This document shows positions 21,278 through 33,019 of a DNA stretch of 64,000 nucleotides, in pieces. The notes under the pieces were generated by a model, which did not search any database, was not told the DNA's origin, and worked only from the letters and a program-made list of their open reading frames with translations. This DNA is from Closterium sp. Naga37s-1 (Eukaryota > Streptophyta > Zygnematophyceae > Desmidiales > Closteriaceae). Made by a program: the position numbers and the translations under genes. The DNA lies in assembly GCA_947471745.1 (NCBI GenBank), contig CANJKZ010000020.1, forward strand, positions 248,001 through 312,000. The letters run 5' to 3'. The stretch's first letter is position 1. Each line of letters starts with the position of its first letter.

Positions 21278-24203
21278 ATGGCTACCCCTAGTGTCCTCGC
21301 TTTTGACGCTGAGGGTCGGGCCATTGACTTTGACGTCTGGATAGATGACCTGCAGCTTTTCTTACAGTGCGATAGGGCAGACGGCCTCTCCCTCTTTGAC
21401 CTCACTTCTGGTGCCTCTCCTGCCCCCGCCACTGATGCTGACGCAACTGTTCGCTCCCAGTGGGCCACGCGCGATGCTGCTGCACGTCTTGCTGTGTGTC
21501 GCCACCTGCCTACCTCTGAGCGTGCGCACTTTAGCCAGTACAAGAGTGCTCAGACCTTGTACGACGCTGTAGTTGCACGCTACTCCTCCCCTGCCACTGC
21601 TGCACTGAGTCGCCTCATGCTACCGTACCTCTTCCCTGACCTTGCTGCCTTTCCCACAGTCGCTGACCTCATTACGCACCTACGCACTAGTGACACTCGC
21701 TACCGCGCTGCGCTTCCTGCTGAGTTCTGCGCCAAGAACCCCCCCCCCATGTACATCACCCTCTACTACATAGTCACCCGGCTCCCTGACTCCCTTCGCG
21801 TAGTCAGGGACCACTTCCTCTCAGCTTGCCCCACCACTCTCACCGTTGACCTCCTCGAGAAGTCCCTCCTAGCAGCAGAGAAGAGCATAGTAGCTGTAGG
21901 AGCCTCTCGTGGTGACCCTCGCACCCCCATCTTTGAGGGGTGTTCCCCCTCCCCCCTTTTGCCCTCTGTTGCCTCCGCTGCTGCAGCCGACCTCGTTGGG
22001 CTTGAGTCGGTCGGTGCGGCGTCTACCCCTAGCGGGAGACGCCGCCCTGGCAAGGGCAAGGGGGGCAGGGGCGCTGGAGGAGCTAGCGGGGGCGGTGGAG
22101 GCGGCAGTGGAGGCGGTGGAGGAGGTGGGGGTGGCGGTGGGGGTGGTGGCGGGGGTGGAGGTGTCGGTGGCGGCAGTGGAGGCGGAGGCGGCAGCGGCAG
22201 TGGCGGAGGGAGCGGAGGTGGCGGCGGTGGAGGAGGAGGCGGCGGAGGAGGTGGAGCTGGTCGGGGTGGCGCTGCGCAGAGGGTCGGCTCCGGTGGTGGT
22301 CAGCGCCAGCAGCAGCAGCAGCACCAGCAGCGCACTCGTGACATCCCCTCCCCTCAGCAGCTCCGTGAGTGGTACACTGCACGCCAGAGGGGTGGGGGTA
22401 CTGGTCCGTGCACCTACGTCCTCCGCACCGGCGACCGCACGGGTGAGCAGTGCAGGGGTGCGCACTCCACCCAGCGCTGCTTTGGCCGCCTGACGGACGC
22501 TTGGCGTCACCAGTTCCCTGAGGCCACTGAGATCCCCCGCTGGGGTGAGCTGTCTAGGGCAGGTGTGGCTGTCTTTGACCTTGACTTTGATGCTATTCTT
22601 GCTGCCATGTATACTGTGACTATTAGTGATGAGGGTGACTGTTACCGGTGTTTTCCGCCCGACCCGGGCATTGAGACTGCTGCTCTAGGTACTGGTGAGG
22701 CTGCTGCTCTAGGTGCTAGCGAGGCTGCTGCTCTAGGTGCGTCTGCTCCCTCAGGTGCTGGTGAGTCTGCTCTCTCAGGTTCTGCGTCGGCTTCGGCCTC
22801 CCACACCTTCACCCTTGACTCGGGGGCTTCTCGCTCCTTCTTTCGAGACCGCACCACACTCACGCCGCTTAGCCGGCCAGTTGCAGTCTCTCTGGCAGAC
22901 CCCTCTGGGGGTCCTGTCCTTGCTCACTTCTCCACTGTCCTCCCGTGTCCGGCGGCCCCCTCTGGCACCCTGTCTGGTCTTTACCTTCCCTCGTTCTCTA
23001 CGAACTTGGTGAGTGGTGCTGACCTACAGGATGCGGGGGTTCACCAGTTCACTCCTGCGAGTCGGCGGGTGACCCTCTGCACGGACGCTGGGACAGGCCG
23101 ACACCTGGCCACGTTTACCCGTCGGCCGGGGTCGAGCCTGTACACCCTGACCACTGCGTCTCCTCCAGTCACTGCGTCTGGTCAGGTAGCTGCGTCGGGT
23201 CAGGTGTTTGCTGCAGCGTCCAGGTCTGGTCCTGAGTCTGCCCCCTGTTCGTGTCGCCTCCTGTCTCACGAGACTCTCCTCTGGCACCACCGCCTTGGTC
23301 ACCCCTCCCTGCTTCGTCTCCGAAGCATGGCCTCCCGTGTCCTTGTCTCTGGTCTTCCCCGGTCCCTCCCTCCCCTTCCTCCGGGGCCTGGCCCTACCTG
23401 CGTCCCCTGTGTCGAGGGGCGGCAGCGGGCTGCCCCTCACTCCTCCCAGTTTCCTCCGACAGAGGCCCCGCTGCAGACGCTTCACATGGACGTGTGGGGC
23501 CCGGCCCGCGTCCGTGGACAGGGTCACGAGCGCTACTTCCTGCTGGTGGTTGACGACTACTCGCGTTACACCACAGTCTTCCCCTTGCGCAGCAAGGGTG
23601 ATGTCACTGAGGTGTTGATCGACTGGATCCGCACAGCTCGTCTCCAGCTCAGGCAGAGCTTCGGCTCGGACTTTCCTGTTCAGCGTCTGCACTCTGACAG
23701 AGGTGGAGAGTTCTCCTCTGGCCTTCTGCGAGCCTACTGTCGTGCACGAGGCATCCGCCAGACCTTCACGCTTCCGGACTCTCCACAGCAAAATGGGATT
23801 GCTGAGCGCCGCATTGGCATGGTCATGGACGTCGCCCGTACGTCCATGATGCATGCGGCTGCCCCCCATTTTCTGTGGCCGTTTGCGGTTCGGTACGCGG
23901 CGCATCAGATCAACCTTCACCCCAGGGTCTCCATGCCGGAGACCTCCCCAGCTTTGCTGTGGACGGGGAAGGTTGGCGATGTGTCTGCGTTCCGTGTCTG
24001 GGGATCTCGGGCGTTTGTCCGCGACTTGTCTGCGGACAAGCTGTCTCCTCGTGCTGCTCCTTGCGTCTTCCTTGGCTTCCCCCCTGACGCGCCAGGGTGG
24101 CAGTTCTACCACCCCACCTCTCGCCGTGTCCTGTCCTCCCAGGACGTCACGTTTGACGAGTCGGTCCCCTACTACCGCCTCCCTGGGAGTGCTACGCCTG
24201 GGG
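21278..24203 (+). pseudogene. Element D gag-protease-integrase region (partial)
   Basis: Starts MATPSVLAFDAEGRAIDF and follows element C's protein through the glycine-rich tract, the CX13CX3HX4C finger, protease LDSGASRSFF and the integrase core, ending in the integrase C-terminal region. A handful of amino acid differences from C show that the two arms are not base-for-base the same. Confidence 0.93.
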
Positions 24204-25052
24204 AAATAGCAAAGTAGTTGTAAAATGGAATTTCGGACAATCGCCATGCTGTACTTGAAAACGGTTGCTCAACTTCTTGGGCTATTGTCTTCTTCCTCCT
24301 CTTGTAAAAACCTGTATTCAAATTTCGCTTAGGATAATTGCCCTTGCTGACTCCTCACATGAACACTCATAGCTCACATGTGCCTCCAATGTGAGCCATG
24401 CAAGTTTGCAGTTGTAAAACAGATTTAACCGTTGAATGACGTGAGTAACCGAATTGTACCCGTAGCGAAATCATTCCGCAATGCGGCGTGACATTCGCGA
24501 GAAATTACCTGTCCCGCGAGTCAACGCGAAATACAGTTTTTCAACTGTAATTCCGAGCACCCCCCACGTGCCACACGCCACGACAGAAAAGGACGTGACT
24601 CGGGATTTAGAGAGAATTACCGCGGCACGGGCTTCGACACTGGTAAATCCCGAGTCACGTCCTTTTCTGTCGTGGCGTGTGGCACGTGGGGGGTGCTCGG
24701 AATTACAGTTGAAAAACTGTATTTCGCGTTGACTCGCGGGACAGGTAATTTCTCGCGAATGTCACGCCGCATTGCGGAATGATTTCGCTACGGGTACAAT
24801 TCGGTTACTCGCGTCATTCAACGGTTAAATCTGTTTTACAACTGCAAACTTGCATGGCTCACATTGGAGGCACATGTGAGCTATGAGTGTTCATGTGAGG
24901 AGTCAGCAAGGGCAATTATCCTAAGCGAAATTTGAATACAGGTTTTTACAAGAGGAGGAAGAAGACAATAGCCCAAGAAGTTGAGCAACCGTTTTCAAGT
25001 ACAGCATGGCGATTGTCCGAAATTCCATTTTACAACTACTTTGCTATTTCCC
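24201..25052. repeat. Palindrome 2, 409-bp arms
   Basis: Arms 24201-24609 and 24644-25052 are reverse complements around a 34-base spacer; paired positions sum to 49253. The first three bases (GGG, 24201-24203) also belong to palindrome 1, so the two inverted repeats meet with 3-nt microhomology. The arms hold no gene. The right arm runs on into unique DNA, so the left arm looks like the inverted copy. No TSD and no transposase, so it is not a typical fold-back transposon. Confidence 0.95.
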
Positions 25053-25869
25053 TATGCATGTGTGTTAGGCGAAATATACAACGTGTGCTTGTGCTTGATT
25101 GTGTTCAATCCTTTCTAGTGGAAATATTTTCTGAATCTCTTCGACAAGTTAAGTTGCTCTATCAACATATTGACGTGAAGAGCTTTTCTGCACACGAGCC
25201 AATCCGTCGAATGCTGCGCAACGAAGTTTGGGAAAGCTCTTGTACGCACGATAATTTTCATACTTAGGGAAATCCCTCTTCAAGCACGGACCCTTGGATA
25301 GCGGCTGGTTCTACCAGGCACCCAAGGACCCTCGGAGGTGACCCCGTGCGGACTACCTAGTGTTGATTAAAGGTGTGTTAAGAGCCTCTTGATCCCAAAT
25401 AACGGTCAACAAAAACACGACATCACTGTCTTTCTCACCACCTCGCTTATCACCGCCATCGCGGAAAAGGAAAATGTTGAAATTGGGGGTCCGAAGGTTT
25501 TTCTGCAAAATCTCAGCCAGAAAGTTGCGAGGGGTTGCCAAATATCTGCACAACCATTTGGATACTTGGGCAACATTAGTTTCTCGCACAAAAAAAGGCA
25601 CTCGAAAGTGGCTTGAAAGCGGTCACGCACAATGACAATGAGTTTGAGATGGGAACAAAAATTGTAACGAAAGAGAACGCTTCCACGAAATCCAATGAGG
25701 TTGTACATGTGGATACTACATTTTTGTTTTGGGTCTAATCTGAACCGAAACCTCTTCTACAATCTGACGTGTGAGCCAAAAAAAAAATTAACAACCAATC
25801 ATAGTAATTTCTGTAAACACTCAATCAATCCCCACCCTCCCATATCTACACGTCAGCACACCAAACCAG
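25053..25869. other. Unique sequence right of palindrome 2
   Basis: No recognisable element or gene. AT-richer than the elements. Short open frames on both strands (near 25353-25708) lack any family motif. Probably host intergenic DNA; element E begins abruptly after it. Confidence 0.5.
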
Positions 25870-26409
25870 AGTTTTTCCCCCCCGCTGTTCCTCACCCTTG
25901 AGCCCCCCCCAGTCGCCCCGGTAGCCCCCCCCGCTTCGCGTCCTGCCCCGTCAGGTGTGTCGCACGTCACTCCGCAGTTGTCCCCCCCGCAGCGTCCAGT
26001 CCCTGTCGTGTCTGGGGGTGCGGGAGGTGTAGTTGCGGAGGGTGCGGGTGCTGGGGCTGCAGGAGCTCGTAGTGTTAGTTCAGGGGGTGCAGTGGGTGTG
26101 GGCGTGGAGGTCACTCCCGTGGAGGACACGGCAGCCTCGAGTCGGCGGCCTCGCCCCTCGTCACCCCCCGGCTTCCCGGTCGTCCCGCAGTTCCCTCCTC
26201 GTTCTCCTCTGCGGCCGGTTGCTGCGGAGCTTGGGGGTGCTACTACGGGAGGTACTGGAGGCCCCGGGGGTGTCGCTAGTGGAGGTGCTGGTTCTGGTAG
26301 TGTTGGAGCTGGAGGCACTGGCACTGTGGCGCCTACACCTCGCACTGTACGTTTCCTGACCCGTGAGCAGCGTCTCCTCCGGTTGGAGAGGGAGGAGCGT
26401 GAGCGGTTT

Positions 26410-26990
26410 GAGAGGGCACAGCAGCAGCAGCAGCAGCAGCAGCAGGAGCAGCAGCACCAGCAGCACCAGCAGCGGCAGCAAGAGCAGCAGCAGCAGCAGC
26501 TACAGCAGCAGGAGAGAGTAGAGGAGGAGTCACAGCAGCAGCAAGAGAGGGTAGAGCAGGAGTCCCGGTCGCAGCAGCGGGTGCAGCTGCAGCCGCAGCA
26601 GGAGAGGGTAGAGGAGGAGTCACGGCCGCACCAGGAGAGGGTAGAGCAGGAGTCCACCCCGCAGCAGCAGGCGCAGTTACAGACCCAGCAGGAGAGAGTA
26701 CAGGAGGAGTTACGGCCGCACCAGGAGAGGGTAGAGCAGGAGCCCCACCCGCAGCAGCAGGTGCAGTTACAGGCCCCGCGGGAGAGAGTACAGGAGGAGT
26801 CACGACCTCAGCAGGAGAGGGTAGCGCAGGAGTCCCGCCCGCAGAAGCGGGTGCAGCTGCAGTCGCAGCAGGAGAGGGCAGAGGCGGAGCCACAGGAGCA
26901 GCAGCAGGGGCCGGTGCCGTCGCAGCAGACGCCAGAGGAGGCGGAGCAGCACCGACTGCGACTACACGACCTCCCCGACCCAGCACCTGC
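26410..26990 (+). repeat. Gln/Glu-rich repeat in element E linker
   Basis: A CAG-rich run is followed by repeats reading QQERVEEESRPHQERVEQES and variants, with QVQLQ-like joints. The composition suggests an extended coiled or disordered linker between integrase and RT. Element F has the same block at about 45840-46240. Confidence 0.8.
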
Positions 26991-27479
26991 ACGCTTTGTT
27001 CGTGGTCCCCTCCCGTCCCCCCCTGTTCCCCCTGTTCCCAGTGAACTCGTCGTTCTCCCATCAGTCGTGCTGTGTCCCCAGAGCGTCGTCGGTCCCGTTA
27101 CCGTGCAGACGGTCCGTTCCACCTTGTTCTTCGCTCTCGTGTTCCACCTCCTCCTGTACTTCCACAGCCCCCTGAGTCGTTCCTCACTGTGCTTCACGAC
27201 CCGTTGTCCGACTACCTCCGTGCCTCCCGTCCTGTCGTCTCCCGGGTTTTGTCCGCGTTGGTCACTCACCCGACTGCACCTCTGTCGTCTGTTTCGGCAC
27301 TTGTTACTGTCGCTGGCTTTGCCTCTTCCCACCGCCTTGACTACGCCGCTCACTTGGTGAGTGGCCCTGCTCGTTCTCCGTTCTCTGGGGGTGCTCCTGT
27401 TTTTCCCTTAGAGGTCCTCGAGGACAGGCAGTTCGAGCTTGGTTTTCTTGCGGCCGCTGTTCCTCATCTTTGCGCCATG

Positions 27480-29054
27480 TTGCTTGCCCCTGAGGGGGAT
27501 CTAGACGCTCTTGACATCCCGATCCCTCGCACTCACGCCGAGGCGGTCTCGGGACCCTGGGCTTCGTACTGGATAGCAGCTCAGGAGGCAGAGATGGCAT
27601 CTTATAGGTCCACAGGCACTTACGTCGACGCAGTCCCACCACCTGGGACGAACGTCGTGAGTGGCCAATGTCTCTACAAGGTGAAGCGGCCGCCTGGATC
27701 ACCACCTGTGTTCAAGGCGCGCTATGTGGCGAGAGGCTTCAGTCAGCGAGAGGGGGTGGACTTCTTCCAGACCTTCGCTCCCACCCCGAAGATGCGTACT
27801 CTTCGGGTGTTGCTGCATATTGCAGCCCAGCGCGACTACGAGTTGCACTCTTTGGACTTCTCCACCGCGTTCCTTCAGGGGAGCCTGCACGAGCAGATCT
27901 GGCTGCGTCGCCCGCCTGGCTTCACTGGCTCTTTCCCACCTGGGACCCAGTGGCAGCTACGTCGACCAGTCTACGGCCTGCGTCAGGCTCCACGTGAGTG
28001 GCACGACACACTTCGCTCGACCCTTGCAGCGCTTGACTTCTTTCCGACGTCTGCTGACCCATCACTGTTCGTTCGTCGTGGCTCGACCCCGTTCTTTGTC
28101 CTGGTCTACGTCGACCACCTGGTGTTCGCCACTCCCGACCAACGCGCGCTGGCCTCCGTGAAGGAGGAACTGCAGAGGAGACACACTTGTACTGACCTTG
28201 GTGAGCTGCAGCACTACCTTGGCCTGCAGATCACCAGGGACAGGGCAGCTCGCACCATTACGCTGACTCAGTCGCATATGGTCGAGCAGATCCTCACGCG
28301 GTTTCGCTTCCCGTTCTCCAAGGTACAGCTCACCCCTCTTGTTGGGGACCATGGGCTCACGGCTCCACCTTCGGACGAGTCATTTGAGTCCAGTGGTCCA
28401 TATCCTGAGCTGGTGGGTTGTCTCATGTACCCTCTTAGCGTACTTGCGCGCTTTGTTGCGCCTGGGAGACACCGACCGTCCCACTGGTACGCTGCTAAGA
28501 GGGTGGCGAAGTATGTGGCGAGTACATCAGGCATGGGACTTGTCCTTGGAGGGAAGCAGCCAGTTACACTTACAGGTTACTCGGACTCGTCGTGGGCCGA
28601 CGACGCGGAGACGCGTCGGTCTACACAGGGGTACTCCTTTAGCCTCGGGGCAGGTGCCGTTTCGTGGCGGTCGACTCGGGCGTCGTCCGTCGCCGGTTCC
28701 AGCTGTGAGGCAGAGGTGTACGCTGCGGCCATGGCCGCTCAGGAGCTTCGCTGGCTGTCTTTCCTTCTCACCGACCTTGGTGAGCGGCCTCGCTCTCCCC
28801 CAGTCTTGTTCGCCGACAACAGGTCTGCCGACCTGTTGTGTGAGGAGCCCCGACTGGTTGGGAAGGCGAAGCACATCCAGCTTCATTATTTCCTTCTGCG
28901 TGAGCTGCAGCAGCGTGGTCAGGCACTCGTACGACGTGTGGTCTCTGAGGCCAACACTGCAGATATCTTCACCAAGGCGTTGCCGCCTTGTGATCACCAG
29001 CGTTTCTGCACCCAGCTTGGCCTTGTGCGGGCCCGTCCTCACTTGCTTACGTAG
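27480..29054 (+). pseudogene. Element E RT and RNase H region (fossil)
   Basis: RT includes FKARYVARGFSQREGVDFFQTFAP (about 27710), LHSLDFSTAFLQGSLHEQIWL (about 27840), VYGLRQAPREWHDTL and the active-site block LVYVD near 28105. RNase H shows GYSDSSWADD near 28575, AGSSCEAEVYAAAMAAQELRWL near 28695 and a C-terminal VSEANTADIFTKAL near 28950 that is shared with C, F, H and J. Confidence 0.9.
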
Positions 29055-29335
29055 ATGCTTTGTCCTTATTGTCTTGTATTCTTGCATCTCAATATATTTG
29101 CTATATACCTGCATGTGAACTGGCCTTGTGGCTCTTTTGCTTGCTCTCTGACTGTGTGGTGACTTTGAGCTCCACCCTGAGATTTGTCTTGTTCTTGTGG
29201 ACTGGTCTTGTGACCCTTGCTTGTTCTTGTTCTTGCTGACTGGTCATGTGACCCTTGTTTGCTCTCAGACTATGTGTGTCCTTGAGACCCACCCTGAGAT
29301 ATGTGTTATCTTTCCATGGGGTTACCGTCACCTAG

Positions 29336-29347
29336 ACTATGGGGGTG
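29336..29347 (+). promoter_or_regulatory. Element E polypurine tract
   Basis: ACTATGGGGGTG directly before the 3' LTR start TGTCAAC. Confidence 0.8.
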
Positions 29348-29393
29348 TGTCAACATATATTTTATATGTGTTATTTAGGTTAGTCTAGGTGTG
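29348..29393 (+). repeat. Element E 3' LTR, truncated
   Basis: Starts TGTCAACATATATTTTATATG and reaches TAGTCTAGGTGT, as in F's LTR, then breaks off. GAACATAG stands on both sides of the junction with fragment M, a short homology. Confidence 0.75.
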
Positions 29394-29401
29394 AACATAG
29401 T

Positions 29402-29570
29402 AGGGCGAACATAGTCGATGGCATGTGGATTTTTAGGGTGAAGCGGCCGCAGGATTTTCCGCCTGCCTTCAAGGCTCGTTACGTTGCACGAGGCTTCAGT
29501 CAGCGTCAAGGAGTTGACTTCTTCCAGACCTTCTCCCCGACCCCGAAGATGACCACTCTTCGAGTTCTCC
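29402..29570 (+). mobile_element. Fragment M: scrap of copia RT
   Basis: About 170 bases encoding the start of RT (MWIFRVKRP...FKARYVARGFSQRQGVDFF...TPKMTTLRVLL), closest to elements C and J. It ends at G's 5' LTR. Element H, on the other side of G, restarts about 40 bases earlier in the same gene with different bases, so M and H come from different copies. Confidence 0.85.
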
Positions 29571-29772
29571 TGTAACTGCCTATAGCTGTAGTTTAGTGTA
29601 GCTATCATAAACTATTGGTGGTGCACCATTCTTGTTTCTTGCCTATTAGTATTGTTCGCTCCATAGTGAAGCCCCTTCTTCTTGCAACAACTTTCTCGAC
29701 TCCCCTTGGCCTAGGCTACTAAGCCTAGGCCCTCACTTAAACCTAGCCCCCACTTGTGCTACTATTGTGACA
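29571..29772 (+). repeat. Element G 5' LTR
   Basis: 202 bp, from TGTAACTGCC to ACTATTGTGACA; it contains the hairpin GGCCTAGGCT-ACTA-AGCCTAGGCC at 29708-29731. Confidence 0.88.
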
Positions 29773-29784
29773 TGGTATCAGAGC
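29773..29784 (+). promoter_or_regulatory. Element G primer binding site
   Basis: TGGTATCAGAGC immediately after the 5' LTR. Confidence 0.9.
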
Positions 29785-29987
29785 AGGCACGTTCCTGCCG
29801 CCTTCCTTAATGGGCCCACCGTTAGCTTCCGCTGCTCCTTTTCCAGTCGCGCGCCTCGGGCACGTGGCGATTTTCACTCTGTCACGCGCTTGGTGCCGCG
29901 TGACATTTTTTCTGCCCGTCGCGCGCCCCGTGGCGCCGCGACGGTGTCCTGCCCGTCGCGCGCCCCGAGGCGTGCGGCGGTGCCCTA

Positions 29988-30610
<623 letters not shown>

Positions 30611-31072
30611 CTGCCCTTCCCTGCGCGCCGCCCCTCTGTGGCCGTGGGGCGGCTTCTTCCCCGCCACCCCCCCCTCCCCTCCTCCTTCGTCTCCCTGCTG
30701 CGCGTGCAGCCGTGGGGGGGAGGGTATGGAGGTGGCGAGTATGGGGGTGATGGGTGTGTGTGATCTCCTTCACCTCCTCATCCTTTCTCTCCCACTGCTG
30801 CAGCTGCCGCTGGGGGAGGGTGTGAGGGTGTGGGGGAGCTGGGGGAGAGGTGCTAGGGTTGTCGAGGAGTGTGGAGGGGGGATTTGGAGGACTGGGGGAG
30901 GTTCCAGGAAGCAGCCGCCTTGGAGCCAGCAGTTTCACCTGCCAGCAGCTTCTCCTCATATAGTCCCTCCAAGAGCAGTGAACTTGTCACTGCTCTTGCC
31001 TACTGCCGCTTTACTCTGCTTGGTGTACCCATTCATGAGGTGTCGTTGCACAAACTCTTGCTGCAGGCAGTT

Positions 31073-31081
31073 ATGGGGGAG
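31073..31081 (+). promoter_or_regulatory. Element G polypurine tract
   Basis: ATGGGGGAG directly before TGTCAGAATAT, which fixes the true LTR start. Confidence 0.75.
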
Positions 31082-31299
31082 TGTCAGAATATATTTGTGT
31101 AACTGCCTGCAACTGTAGTTTAGTGTAGCAATCATAAACTATTGGTGGTGCACCATTCTTGTTTCTTGCCTATTTGTATTGTTCGCTCCATAGTGGAGCC
31201 CCTTCTTCTTGCAACAACTTTCTCGACTCCCCTTGGCCTAGGCTACTAAGCCTAGGCCCTCACTTAAACCTAGCCCCCACTTGTGCTACTATTGTGACA
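31082..31299 (+). repeat. Element G 3' LTR
   Basis: 218 bp, TGTCAGAATATATTTG at the start and ATTGTGACA at the end; hairpin at 31235-31258. Confidence 0.88.
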
Positions 31300-32795
31300 C
31301 TTCGCCCCTACCCCGAAAATGACTATTCTTCGGGTACTGCTGCACGTCGCCGCTCAGCGTGACTACGAGCTTCACTCTTTTGACTTCAGCACAGCTTTCC
31401 TACAGGGCAGCCTGCACGAGGAGATCTGGCTGCGCCGCCCACCTGGCTTCACTGGGTCGTTTCCTGCAGGTACCCAGTAGAGCCTCCGGCGGCCAGTCTA
31501 CGGTCGCCGCCAGGCGCCGCGCGAGTGGCACGACACACTGAGGATGACGCTTGCGGCTCTTGGGTTTACTGCTTCCACTGCTGACCCGTCGCTGTTTCTG
31601 CTGTCTCGATGTATCCTCGTGTACGTCGATGACTCGGTCTTTGCCACTGCTAACACTGAGGGACTCGCCCACATGAAGTCGGAGCTGGTGAAGAGACACA
31701 CGTGCACAGATCTGGGTGAGCTGCACAGCTATCTTGGCTTGCAGATCACCCGAGACAGAGCACAGTGCACCATTACCTTGACTCAGTCACACATGGTGCA
31801 ACAGGTCCTTCAGCGCTTTGACTTCCAGTACTCCTCGCCACAGTCCACTCCTCTGCCTCCCGGTCACTCGCTCTCAGCTCTGCCTTTGGATGAGTCCGTA
31901 GAGCCGAGTGGCCCGTATCCAGAGCTTGTGGGCTGCCTCATGTACCTGATGACCTGCACTCGACCTGACCTTGCTTACCCTCTTAGCATCCTGGCACGCT
32001 ATGTTGCGCCCGGGAGACACCGACCAGAGCACTGGAAGGCCGCTAAGAGGGTGATGCGCTACTTGTGCAGTACGTCGGGCATGGGGCTCGTGCTTGGAGG
32101 ACGGGCTCGAGTTGTCCTCACTGGTCACGCAGACGCTTCTTGGGTTGACGACTTGGTTACGCAGCGGTTGTCACAGGGTTACACCTTCAGCCTTGGCTCC
32201 GGCTCTGTTTCGTGGCGGTCTACCCGCTCGGTTTCTGTTCTCAGCTCCAGTTGTGAGGCTGAGATCTATACAGGGGCCATGGCTGCACAAGAGTTACGCT
32301 GGCTCACCTACCTGTGACCGACTTGGGAGAGCCGCCTCGTTCTCCTCCAGTTCTGTACGGCGACAACAAGTCATGAGCACAGAATGGAGCACAGAACAAA
32401 GCACATCTCTCTGCGCTACTTCCTTGCTCGAGAGTTGCAGCAGCGTGGTCAGCTTCGTCTTGTTTACGTGGCCTCCCAGGCCAACTTTACTGATATCTTC
32501 ACCAAGCCTTGTGATCATCAGCGTTTCTGTACTGTTTTAGGTCTTGTGCCTACTTGGCCTCACTTGCTCACTTCTTGATTTTGCGTGTACTGTGATCTAT
32601 ATACTTATACCTGCATGCTTACACTTGCTAGGTTTTGATCACTGTACTACTTGTTCCCCATTATATAACTCTGCATGTGAACTGGCCTTGTGGCAATTTG
32701 CTTGTGCTCAGAGTGTGTGGTGACTTCGTGATCCACCCTGAGTTTGCTTTGCATTGCTTGACTGGTCTTGTGACCCCTTGTTCCCCCCCACTTTG

Positions 32796-32807
32796 CCTAT
32801 GGGGGTG
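32796..32807 (+). promoter_or_regulatory. Element H polypurine tract
   Basis: CCTATGGGGGTG, identical to that of element C. Confidence 0.82.
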
Positions 32808-32940
32808 TGTCAAACTATAATGCTGCTTGTGTTGTGTAGGCTGTAGTGGGGTAGCCTATATGGGGTACAACCCAATTAGGGTTAGCACTTGTACCATGTT
32901 TCTGATCAATGCATTCATTCATACTCACTAGATTCTGACA
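32808..32940 (+). repeat. Element H 3' LTR
   Basis: 133 bp, TGTCAAACTATAATGC to TAGATTCTGACA. The core TAGGCTGTAGTGGGGTAGCC is close to C's LTR core. Confidence 0.85.
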
Positions 32941-33019
32941 CCTAGCAGAAGAGGACCAGCTCGTTCTTCTGACATGTCTTCAAGCGCGCACACCCCCCGC
33001 CTCCCCTCTCCCATCAACA
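32941..33019. other. Short spacer between elements H and L
   Basis: 79 bases, C-rich towards the right; nothing recognised. Confidence 0.5.

Larger units (their letters stand above)
13491..24203. repeat. Giant inverted repeat (palindrome 1), 5.3-kb arms
   Basis: Arms 13491-18835 and 18859-24203 are reverse complements of each other around a 23-base spacer. A base at x pairs with 37694 minus x: gag starts pair (16416 with 21278) and LTR edges pair (17734 with 19960). Differences are sparse, of the order of a few per kilobase over the coding part. The arms contain the 5' half of C (and of D) and about 1.1 kb of C's right flank. C's whole flank is mirrored, so D arose with the duplication and not by a separate insertion. 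It could be a real inverted duplication or an assembly or read fold-back. Confidence 0.97.
19960..24203 (+). mobile_element. Element D: inverted partial copy of element C
   Basis: Plus-strand copy of C's 5' half: 5' LTR 19960-20089, primer site 20090-20100, leader minisatellite about 20220-21210, then gag through integrase. The copy ends where palindrome 1 ends and meets palindrome 2; there is no RT, RNase H or 3' LTR. It is a duplicate made with the palindrome. Confidence 0.95.
25870..29393 (+). mobile_element. Element E: 3' half of a copia element
   Basis: Begins abruptly inside the integrase-RT linker, matching element F from TTTTTCCCCCC onward. Parts: linker with Gln/Glu-rich repeats (about 26410-26990), RT, RNase H, polypurine tract and the first 46 bases of a 3' LTR. 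RT and RNase H read openly over a long stretch ending at 29054. It belongs to the F subfamily (shared YRSTGTYVDAVPP and RDYELHSLDFSTAFLQGS). Broken: 5' half and most of the LTR are absent. Confidence 0.92.
31300..32940 (+). mobile_element. Element H: 3' half of a copia element
   Basis: Starts within RT directly at G's 3' LTR and runs through RT (LDF/FDFSTAFLQGSLHEEIWL-type block near 31380, VYVDD near 31620), RNase H (HADASW near 32125, SSCEAEIYTGAMAAQELRWL near 32250, YVASQANFTDIFTK near 32465), polypurine tract and a 133-bp 3' LTR. Closest to C and J. Broken: about three breaks and no 5' half. Confidence 0.92.

Noticed and set aside
19960-24203. Element D as a separate insertion
   Set aside because: Its flank is the exact mirror of C's flank, including the target-site bases, so it was copied with the palindrome.
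24201-25052. Palindrome 2 as a fold-back DNA transposon
   Set aside because: No TSD, no transposase, the left edge coincides with the end of palindrome 1, and the right arm runs into unique DNA.
32941-33019. TSD of element L in the spacer
   Set aside because: No 5-bp match between the bases left of 33020 and right of 39475; L's outer left end has drifted.
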